Assembly: GCA_011799875.1 (NCBI GenBank)
Contig: CM022300.1
Location: 237,596,807-237,660,806 of the forward strand
Length of the DNA stretch: 64,000 nt
Direction: 5' to 3'
Source of the DNA: Thinopyrum elongatum
Taxonomy: Eukaryota; Streptophyta; Magnoliopsida; Poales; Poaceae
The first letter of the stretch is position 1. Each line of letters starts with the position of its first letter. The position numbers were made by a program, and so were the translations under genes. Below are positions 55,672 to 64,000 of this stretch, piece by piece. The notes under the pieces are model-generated. The model saw only the letters and a program-made list of their open reading frames with translations, did not search any database and was not told where the DNA came from.

Positions 55672-56301
55672 GAGTCTATATTGTTGGCCTATTATTTGAC
55701 CCCTCATTTTGCCGCGCTATGGCCAGTGTGCTGTCTGCATGCAGTGTAGCACCCTCTCATATGGTGGATGCCAAGTGTGCCGGAGAAGGAGCCATAACTT
55801 TCTTTAAAGTTGAAAAAGGTTATCGATGTGGAGCCATAAGTTGGAGGGCGCCTCTTTTTTATTTTGAATGGGCAATAACCTAGAGAGCTGGGCTGCCTGT
55901 AGTGTTAAGACCGTCTAGTACGAAACATGGCAGCCGACTAGGCCGATACAAAAGCCAATCCATCTTGAAGCCCCTTTTTTGCGAGGAAAAGCCCATATTT
56001 CTTGAAGAGGGGTGCTCCCAAAAAACCCTCCATCCTCCTCGGCTCCTCGCCTCCACTTAATGCAGCTCACTGGACTCTCCCCCTTCCGTCACCCCCAATT
56101 CCCTATGCTCCCCTTCTTCCACACTCGTACAGAAAACGCCCGCTCCCCTTCTCCCTCACTCATGCAGAAAACCCCAACCCTCCTTCTTCCTCTCTCCTAT
56201 AGAAAACCCCAGCCCTCCTTCTTCCCCACTCGCACTGCCACTAGGCTCGTCTCTCACTACTCTGCTGAAAGCCGTGAGCTCGATGCGACGCCCACAAGGA
56301 A
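55672..56301 (+). other. Upstream region of the F-box pseudogene
   Basis: No gene recognised. 56000-56290 is CT-rich with several near-repeats of CAGAAAACCCCAACCCTCCTTCTTCC (three diverged copies), probably old 5' UTR sequence of the F-box gene. Confidence 0.4.
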
Positions 56302-58006
56302 AATGGAGTCAGCTGGCCCCAGTGCCAAGAAGATGAGGCTACCGCTAGCGGTGATGCCGGTTGTAGATCCCACACCCGACAGCGCGGGGAGAAGCGGCGA
56401 GCCCCCCGGGATCTGAGGAACCCATAGAATCTTGGGTGGACCGCATCAGCTATCTCTCGGATGCCATCCTTGGGGAGATCATCTCCCTTCCCCCACCAAG
56501 GATGGCTGCCGCACACAAGTCCTTGCATCTCGGTGGTGCACTCTCTGGCGGACCGCGCCTCTTAATCTCGACTGTCGTCAACTATTTGTCCTTCATGATT
56601 TTGAACTCCTCAGAGCCATCATCTCCTCCCACCAGGGCTTCGTTCAACGCCTCTGCATCCCGACACACTACCTGTTATCCATACCCTGCATGGTGGATGC
56701 CTGGCTGACATCCCCTCAATTCGAAAAACTCTAGCAGCTTGAGTTCTACCATTACTATGAAAATTACACCACAAACCAAATGCCATGTATTTGTGCCCAC
56801 ACCACCGTTGTCCAACTCGTGGTTTTCCTCCTCTCTCTACACCGCCACCTTCGCCCGGTGCCATCTAACAGACAATCTGGTACAAATGCTTCGACTCCCA
56901 CTGCTAAAAAAACTTTCGCTTGTGGTGTTTGATCTGTCGGAGGCCTCACTGCACAGCATCATCCACTCTAGTTGCCCTGCGCTTGAGCGCTTACTGCTTG
57001 TTTTGGGAATAGAAATCCGTATCGGTTGTCTCCAAATAAAGTCGCCCCACCTTAAAAGCACTGGAATTTGTTTTGAAGGACAACATCTCATCATCAAAGA
57101 TGCCCCTTCACTTCAAAGGTTGCTCCTTGATTATTTTTATATACCTTCGCAAATAAATGTCGTCTCTACACCTAAACTGGAGACCTTGGGTGTAATTCTT
57201 GATCCGTTTAAATATCACAAGATGGTTCTTGGCTCCACACTTATTGAGGTGCTGTAAATTATCATATACAATTTTGCAATCATAAGATGCATTTATCATT
57301 TGTGCGGATAAGTTTTATATCATCTTGGAGTACACTTTCGATACTAATATTATGTTTTATGCTCAATGAAGAGTTCGTCCATGGATAGCCTATCAATGGT
57401 GCTAGATTCTGTCAAGATCTTATATATCGGAATGTCTAGTATTGATATGAAAACAATTATTGGCTTGCTGCGATGCTTTCCATGTCTGGAGAATTTGTAT
57501 ATAAAGGTGATTATTTCATGCACATTGAAAGCCCATATATATTGTACTAGAATTACCATTCAGTTGTCGCTCTTTCGACATACTCTCTTTTTAGACCTTA
57601 ACTATTTTCAATCTTCATGTCTACGTAGGTACTAACACATGGAGAAAAACATATAACCAATCGGTGGCATAATAAGCACCGGTATTTTCTCAGTTCTCAT
57701 GACATTCGTTTGAGGACAATAACGATGGAAGGATATGCATCCAACAAGGCAAACAGAAGCTTTGTCACATTCTTCCTGTTGAATGCGAGGCTATTGTCAA
57801 TGAGGCTTAAGATTTTCAACAAGAAATTTCTCACGGGTGGATATGTTGAACAGCAAAAAAAGAAGTTTCAGGTGGACAAATGGGCTTCTGAACATGCTCG
57901 GCTTCCATTTACAACAACTTCTGGTCATATTCTAGTAAACTTTTTTGCACATGATGTTGGTTTTATGGATCAGATCGATCCATTTATTTGTGGCTGCCAA
58001 AAATAG
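56302..58006 (+). pseudogene. F-box/LRR/FBD-type gene, decayed host gene
   Basis: ATG at 56302 (MESAGPSAKKMRLPLAV). After a 1-base frameshift near 56412 the F-box follows (SWVDRISYLSDAILGEIISL). A second frameshift near 56495 leads to TQVLASRWCTLWRTAPLNL. There is a TAG near 56734 and another frameshift near 56825. The LRR region (56850-57248) holds LLKKLSLVVFDLSEASLHSI, CPALERLLL and APSLQRLLLDYFYIPSQ. Exon 2 (57372-57506) and exon 3 (57629-58006) are open and joined in phase 0. Exon 3 ends in an FBD-like tail (RLRTITMEGY, VTFFLLNARLLSM). Such proteins are substrate adaptors of SCF ubiquitin ligases. The frameshifts in the F-box part make this copy a pseudogene unless they are sequence errors. 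It is the only non-transposon gene recognised in the window. Confidence 0.8.
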
Positions 58007-58149
58007 TGGTTGGGTTAGATGTTATTGCCATGTTCAATCTAGGTTTCTTTCTAAACCTGATTAACAATTAATCCTTGTGCTTTTGTACCGTTTGTAAGCT
58101 TGAGTTAGATGTTGTTGCCCTTTTCAAGTCGGCTGTGACTGTCATATTT

Positions 58150-58330
58150 TTTTTGAAACAAGGCAAATGGCTTGCCATTTCCTTAGTTAAGAGAGAAATA
58201 TTGTAACAAATCTCAACCAAGGGAAATAACATCACTCTCGCCGGTTGCTTGAGCTCATTGTGCATTACAGAACCCAAGTGCTTAGCGCCCGCCAGCACCC
58301 ACAAACTTATTTTGAGCTAGCACACCAAAT
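58150..58330 (-). mobile_element. Possible LINE 3'-end fragment
   Basis: On the minus strand ATGGCAAGCCATTTGCCTTGTTTC followed by an A8 run resembles the 3' tail of grass LINE elements. No RT sequence is present and no target duplication was established. Confidence 0.3.
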
Positions 58331-59340
58331 AGGCTGTAATTTTTCATAAGAAGGGCTGCATGGCCGTGACAGATTTGGATTCTGACATTTGGGACCCACG
58401 AGGAAAAAGCCTATCCAAGCTGGTGTAGACTTAGTCAACAAACGATTCAGCCTACCAGGCGATGGATTGACATCCAACATTTGTCGTGTTTCTTCTATCT
58501 CTTGTCTTCTTCCTCCAGCCGCCCAAACCAAACCATGTCATCGGTCCCGCCTGCTCCCACCTCACACGAATGACTGCGCCTCCGCCACCCTACCATACGC
58601 TCAAATGTTGGCTAGTCCATCCCCTCAATTCCCCCACACATCTTGTTATTCTCCGGCGACGTCAGCCCCATCCCGCACCCGCACCCGAACTGGTCAACCC
58701 TCATACAACCCTCCGCCTGCGACTACACAGTCGCAGCTTCCATGTCTCCTGTTTGTTCCTATCCAAGGCCTTGCCTTCATCCTCCGCCTTGGTTCGCTCG
58801 ACATGTGCGATGCGCCGCCGTCTGGCTTAGTCAATATGGTCAATAACCGAGAGAATCAATAGATGACTATACATTGAGAGGATGACAGTAGGGATCCAAC
58901 AGAGTCATGGCAGTACGCATGCAAGTGCCTCGTTATTACAAGCGAAAAAAATGGCATTGTCAACGTATAGTCAATAAACGAGAGAATTACACAATGAGAA
59001 GCTGACACCAGGGACCCAGCAGCTCACACAGTTGTTTTTCAGTTTTAGCCCTGGGTATCAATGGAGTTGTGCGACGGCTGTGGCTCATCTAGCCCTGGGT
59101 TTTATTTTATGTTTACCACATGACGAGCCCAGTTTTTTTATTTTCTTTCTGAAAATGGATAGCCCGGGTCTATTATTTTATAAAATACCAAGCCAAGGCC
59201 TACTTGCTTTTCTCAGCCCTACTGTGCTGCAAATCTTTCAAGACGATGAGGGATGTATTCTCTTGCCCAGAAAATGGGCTATAAGTAGTAAGAAATGGGC
59301 TGTAAATTTTAAAAACACAACAAGCCAGTAATGAGTTTTC
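58331..59340. other. Region without recognised gene
   Basis: A Pro/Ser-rich open frame (58389-58862, 157 codons) has no recognisable features and looks incidental. A diverged local duplication is visible: GTCAATAACCGAGAGAAT with following sequence (58847) and GTCAATAAACGAGAGAAT (58967), each leading to a TGACA-AGGGA-CC segment. Confidence 0.4.
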
Positions 59341-60324
59341 CCTTTGAGATTTGTTTTTATCGGATTGGATACTTTTATGAATTTGAGAGCACTTGATGTA
59401 TGTCTTGCTATGAATACCCGTGGTGACAATGGTGTATCATATTGATTCACTTGATATGTGTTTTGGCACTCAACTCGCGGATTCCCGAGGTGTCATTGGG
59501 GTAATCTATGCATAGGGGTTGATGCACGTTCCCGTCCTTGTTTCTCTGGTAGAAATCTTGGGACACTCTTTGAGGTTCTTTGTGTTGGATTGAGTATTAT
59601 GAATCTGAAATTGTTTGATGCATATCGTATAATCAACTCATGGATACTCGTGGTGACATTGGAGTATCTAGGTGACATTAGAGTTGGTTGATGTGTATCA
59701 TATGGTGTTATTTTAGTACGAACTCTTAGATAGATCGATCGGAAAGGATAACTTGTTGTTATTTTAGTACGAATTCTTGGATAGATCAATCGAAAAGGAT
59801 AACTTTGAGGTGGTTTCGTACCCTACAAACAATTTCTTCTTATGTTCTCCGCTAGAGAGGAACATTGGAGTGATTCTTCATCGCACATTGAGGGATGGTT
59901 ATATGATTCAATTATATTAGCATTGTTGAGATATTACACTAGCGAAAGTACGGACCCTAGGCCTCATTTTCAAGCATTGCAATACCGTTTCTGCTCTATT
60001 TTATCAATTGCTACCTTGCTGTTTTTTAATGTTACTATTACAAAAACGAATATCTACTGTCCATATTACACTTGTTTCACCATCTCTTCGCCGAACTAGT
60101 GCACCTATACAATTTACCATTGTATTTGGTGTGTTGGAGACACAAGAGACTCTTTGTTATTTGGTTGCAGGGTTGTTTGAGAGAGACCATCTTCATCCTA
60201 CGCCTCCCACGGATTGATAAACCTTAGGTCATCCACTTGAGGGAAAATTGCTACTGTCCTACAAAACTTTGCGCTTGGAAGCCCAACATGAGTCTACAAG
60301 AATAAAGTTGTGTAGTAGACATCA
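59341..60324 (+). repeat. Element K 5' LTR, left boundary uncertain
   Basis: The right end is fixed by the PBS-region motif. Contains ACAATTTACCATTGTATTTGG and CACAAGAGACTCTTTG typical of this LTR family from memory. No TG start could be identified; the U3 part may be missing, so the left limit is approximate. Confidence 0.55.
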
Positions 60325-60445
60325 AGCTCTTTTCTGGCGCCGTTGCCAGGGAGGTGCCTGCTTGAAGGTATATCTTTAGATCTTGCAATTGAATCTTTTA
60401 GTTTCTTGTTTTATAACTAGTTTGGTTTATAAAAGAAACTAAAAA

Positions 60446-61342
60446 ATGGAATTGAGGTGGCCTCATATTATTCGTCTTTGTCATGTCTTTCTTGAAAATG
60501 ATGGAAAGGAAAATTGTGCTCAATTGATAGAAGAAGAATTTAATAAAATGTTTGGCATAAAATCTTTGTATGATGAGCATGATTGCAATGTTCCTATTAT
60601 GAATTCTTTGAATATCCATGATGTTAATGGTATGCAAAGCTACAAGCTTGGGGATGCTATGTTTGATGAAGATGATATTTCTAGTCCCCCAAATTTTGAT
60701 GAGAATATTTACTATGATGAAAGCATGCCTTCTATTTATGATGATTATATTGATGAAAGTGGATTTGGGAAGGTCATGACTTTATTTAATGACGATTCCA
60801 CTATCTTTGAAGAGGTTTCAATTGATTTTGATAGAAAAGTTGCTATCTATGATGATTATTGTGATGACACTTATGATATAGAGAATAATGATCACTATGA
60901 ATCTTTTCATCATCATTTTAATGCTCAAATTGATTATGTCAATCAAGTATCACATGATAGCTATTTTGTTGAGTTTGCTCCCACTACTATTCATGAGAAT
61001 AAATTTGCTTATGTGGCCAGTAATAAATTTTTTATGCATGTGCATCTTGAAAAGAATGCTTTATGTGATAGTTATATTATTGAACTTATTCATGATGCTA
61101 CTGAAAATTACTATGAGAGAGGAACATATGCTTGTAGGTATTGCAATAATATCAAGTTTCCTCTCTATGTGTTGAAAATCTTGAAGTTTTGCTTGTTTTC
61201 TCTTCCTATGCTAGTTGATTCTTGTTCCCATAATTTGTTTTCTCACAAAATACCTATGCATAGGAAGTGGGTTATACCTAAATGTGCTAGTCATATGCTT
61301 CATGATGCTCCCTTTGTGTTTCAATTCTTATCTTTTATGTGA
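60446..61342 (+). CDS. Element K ORF, conserved protein of unknown function (homologue of the H ORF)
   Basis: An open frame of 298 codons. I recognise no known domain. Blocks shared in order with the ORF of H: HDCN, a MQ--KLGDA block, SGFGKVMTLF, TIFEE, LCDSYIIE, NYYERG, IKFPL, NLFSHKIPMHRK and HMLHD. The N-terminal half is rich in Asp/Tyr (DDYIDESGFG). The frame stops at TGA just where H reads TGG and continues for 21 more codons, so one of the two has a changed end. The long undamaged frames in two diverged elements hint at past selection. A capsid-like or RNA-packaging role is only a guess. Confidence 0.6.
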   Translation: MELRWPHIIRLCHVFLENDGKENCAQLIEEEFNKMFGIKSLYDEHDCNVPIMNSLNIHDVNGMQSYKLGDAMFDEDDISSPPNFDENIYYDESMPSIYDDYIDESGFGKVMTLFNDDSTIFEEVSIDFDRKVAIYDDYCDDTYDIENNDHYESFHHHFNAQIDYVNQVSHDSYFVEFAPTTIHENKFAYVASNKFFMHVHLEKNALCDSYIIELIHDATENYYERGTYACRYCNNIKFPLYVLKILKFCLFSLPMLVDSCSHNLFSHKIPMHRKWVIPKCASHMLHDAPFVFQFLSFM

Positions 61343-61989
61343 GCATCATTGAAATCATCATGCCTAGGTAAAAAGGCATTAAAGAAAAGCGCTTGTTGGG
61401 AGACAACCCAATACTTATACCTACTGTTTTTGTGTGTTCACATGATTAGGCTACTGTAGTAATCATGTTTTATAGCTTTTGTTTCAATAAAGTGCCAAGT
61501 AAAGCCTTTGGGATAGTGTGGATGATAGTTGACTTGATTCTGTGCAAAAACCAGAAACTTTTGTGACCAGTAACAGAATTGTTAAAAATCACCGGATTGT
61601 CGAACAATTCTGAATTTTTTACAGACGTTTGATTACAAATTGTCTACGTTTTCCTAAATTTTTAGAATTTTAGGAGTTACAGAAGTATGACCATAATTCA
61701 GATCTTTACGTACTGTTCTGTTTTTGACAGATTCTGTTTTCAATACATAGTTTGCTTGTTTTATGGTTTCTATGGGTTATATTGCTTAATATAAATTATG
61801 GAAATTGTAGAGTAAAGTAGGAATTATGTGGAAGCAAATAATAATCTTATCTTGAGAGTACCAAAGTGAATGATTTGTCTTTATCATACTAACCCATCTC
61901 ACGAAGTTCTGTTATGTTTTGTGTGATTGAAGTTTTCAAGTTTTGGGTGAGATATCGATATGAGGAGAATAAGGAGTGACAAGACCCTA

Positions 61990-62075
61990 AGATTGGGGAT
62001 GACCAAGGCACCCCAAGGTAATATTAAGGGAAGATCCAAGCAACCAAGCTTGGGGATGCCCCGGAAGGCATCCCC
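61990..62075 (+). other. Element K hairpin module 1
   Basis: Hairpin GATTGGGGATGACC/AAGGCACCCCAAG (61991-62017, weakened) and perfect hairpin GGGGATGCC/GGCATCCCC (62052-62075, loop CCGGAA). Same order and spacing as 40682-40764 in element H. Confidence 0.6.
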
Positions 62076-62720
62076 TCTTTCGCCGTCAACATTATCGGTA
62101 ACCTCACTTGGAGCTACATTTTTATTCGTCATATGACATGTGTTTTGCTTGGAGCGTCATTTTCTTTTACTAGGATTTGCTTGATGTTATTTATAGTAAT
62201 GTTTTATATCTTTCACTTCAATAAAAGTGTCAAGGATAGCCTTTACCATGCTTATTTTCCAAGTCTATATGTTGCTGTTTGAAAACAGAAAGTTGCATGC
62301 TAGTGCGTGAATTCTTGAGAAAAGTCAGAATGTAATAAAATGTTGAAATGTTTTGCACAATAAGCTATGATAAATTTTCTACAGTGTGGTAAATTTTCAG
62401 AATTTTTGGAGTTAGGGAAGCATGAGTATAATTGCACTCTTTACAGATTGTCCTGTTTAGACAGATTGCTGTTATGTTTGCATTGTTTGCATATGTTTGC
62501 TTGTTTAATGATTCTATTTGAGGATAGGAGTATTGAATATGCAGAGGCATTTAGTATGCAATGTTAAATAATAATTTTAGAGATTTGCTACAGTAGAGAA
62601 TGATAAGGTTATTGCATTGATTCATAATAACTTTTCTCACGAGTTCTTGTGTGGATGAAGTTTTTAAGATTTAGGGAAACCGTGATATAAAAGGAATTAA
62701 GGAGACACAAAAGCTCAAAG

Positions 62721-62803
62721 CTTGGGGATGCCTAAGGCATCCCAAGATAATATTTCAAGAAGTCTCAATCATCTAAGCTTGGGGATGCCCCGGTAGGCAT
62801 CCC
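62721..62803 (+). other. Element K hairpin module 2
   Basis: Hairpin CTTGGGGATGCC/GGCATCCCAAG (62721-62746, loop TAA) and hairpin GGGATGCC/GGCATCCC (62782-62803, loop CCGGTA). A second diverged copy of module 1, about 700 bases downstream. Confidence 0.6.
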
Positions 62804-64000
62804 ACCTTTCTTCATCAACAATTATCGGTTAGTATTGGTTGAGCCTAAGTTTTTGCTTCTTCACATGATGTGTGCTATTCTTGGAATGTCATTTTATTTT
62901 TTATTTTTGCTTGATGTTTTAATAAAATACTTAGATCTGAAAGTTTTTTTAAATAAGAGAGAGTCCTCAAACATCTACCCATTTACTTAACTACTTGTTT
63001 GAACTTCACTTATATCTTTTTGGAGTAGTTTGTCGAACACTCTCATGCTTCACTTATATTATTTTGGGAGTTGATACTAGTGATGAAAATTTGCACAAGC
63101 TATGAAATTGGTCCTAATATGATGAATATCCAAGAAGGATAAAATAAAAACTTTCATGTAGATCATTGGATATGATAAGTTTGATTCCTTGCAATAGTTA
63201 TGCGATATGGAGATAATAATATGTGAGTCATGTTTGTGAGTAATTGTGCTTTAGTAGGAATATTGGTGTTAAGGTTTGTGATTCCCTATGCAAGCACGAA
63301 AGTCAATAGTTATGCAATGAAGTTATATCCTACTTGTGGTGCGTTGTTTGGTGTTAGTTGTGTTTAATGCTCATTTATGATCATTTTTGTTTCTTGGTTG
63401 GTCGCTTCTCAATCTATTTGCTCGCCTCCATTAGTACTATGCGGGAATACTACTTATGCATCCAAACTCCTTAAACCTAGTTGTGCCAAATGAGTCAACC
63501 ATACCTACCAATATGTGGTATTTCCATGCCGTTCCAAGTAAATTTGTATGTGCCAACCCTAATTTTCAAAATGAATTTCCTTTTTGTGTGCCTGTACCGC
63601 TCATGAAGTGGCAGGGGGTGGCCAATATTTTTCCATGGTAGATGTGTTATTCTGAAGATGAGTGTTCATTCACTTGTCATTGCAAGAGAATGTGGCAGTA
63701 ATAGGGATGCCCATTCCCGAAATGAAAAAGAAATTTACTTTATGTTGTCAAATAATAAATTCCTTGAAAAGTGTTGGTATGGAAGGCACCCATGGATACG
63801 GCTAGCCATGGATTGTGAAAGAATGGTGGAAAAAGGAATAAACTATATTTTATGTTTGGGAACCGCCTATGATGTATCTAGCATGGAAAGTATTGGGAAT
63901 TCTTGGTTGTTTTTGTTGTCGGGAAAAGCATGCCCCTCAAAACAATTTTATCTTTCAAGTTAAGCTTTAAGCTCTGGCACCTCTACAAATCTTTGCTTCC
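62804..64000 (+). other. Element K 3' internal region
   Basis: No gene recognised. AT-rich, with sequence shared with element H 40951-41310 (CATGCTTCACTTATATTATTTTG, TAATATGATG-ATCCAAGA). A 101-codon open frame at 63658-63963 has no recognisable similarity and is not called. Confidence 0.5.

Larger units (their letters stand above)
59341..64000 (+). mobile_element. Element K: non-autonomous gypsy-type element related to H, runs off the window
   Basis: An LTR-like region ends at 60324 (GTAGTAGACATCA), followed by TTCTGGCGCCGTTGCCAGGG, a 298-codon ORF homologous to that of H, two modules of paired hairpins (61990-62075 and 62721-62803), and shared 3' internal sequence (CTTCACTTATATCTTTTTGG, compare 40953). 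The 3' LTR lies beyond 64000. No gag, RT or integrase was seen. Confidence 0.85.

Noticed and set aside
58389..58862. 157-codon open frame downstream of the F-box pseudogene
   Set aside because: No recognisable motif, low-complexity Pro/Ser composition, no splice or homology support.
1..64000. tRNA, rRNA and snoRNA genes
   Set aside because: No cloverleaf or conserved rRNA sequence was noticed by reading. A dedicated scan (tRNAscan-SE, Rfam) could not be run here.

Overview
The window is a stretch of a large grass genome, most probably Triticeae (wheat, Aegilops or barley). The evidence is the density of nested LTR retrotransposons with grass-specific coding modules, a CACTA element, a Harbinger-type MITE, and a single decayed F-box gene. 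Family names such as Fatima-like or Sabrina-like are recalled from general knowledge and unverified; structural calls (LTR pairs, target-site duplications, reading frames) were read from the sequence. Layout: element A (1-8820, minus) and element B (10387-19484, minus, TSD GCCAC) are two copies of one gag-protease-only gypsy family. Each carries a multi-exon antisense gene of the 'putative gypsy-type transposon' (Transposase_28) class. Both sit inside element D, whose 3' end and 3' LTR (10166-10386 plus 19485-20193) are visible. D lies in the gag gene of a minus-strand SIRE/Maximus-type copia element E (20194-23010). E abuts the 3' half of a related plus-strand copia element F (23011-35570), which has a long Transposase_32/env-like gene and is interrupted by gypsy element C (25084-31589, 896-bp LTRs, TSD ACGTC/ACATC). 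F lies in an LTR fragment G (35571-36273). G and the full-length element H (37329-45481, TSD CTTAC) lie in element I (36274-37328, 45482-49585, 3' LTR 49586-49969 plus 55165-55318). The 3' LTR of I holds a 5.2-kb CACTA transposon J (49970-55164, TSD GGA). To the right is a small low-copy island (55319-about 59340) with a MITE and an F-box/LRR/FBD pseudogene. The window ends inside element K (about 59340-64000), a relative of H. The most interesting items are these. (1) The CACTA element carries what looks like an intact three-exon B3-domain gene (289 codons) and no recognisable transposase. Upstream, inside a possible first intron, lie two hairpin-forming inverted repeats made of related B3-domain fragments. 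(2) H and K are pol-less gypsy elements that share an ORF with no known domain and a repeated pair of GC-rich hairpins (GGGGATGCC...GGCATCCCC). The hairpin motif matches the polypurine tract next to the 3' LTR of H. (3) Elements A, B and I all keep a spliced antisense gene upstream of the 3' LTR. No intact reverse transcriptase, integrase or transposase was found, so every element here looks non-autonomous, truncated or decayed.
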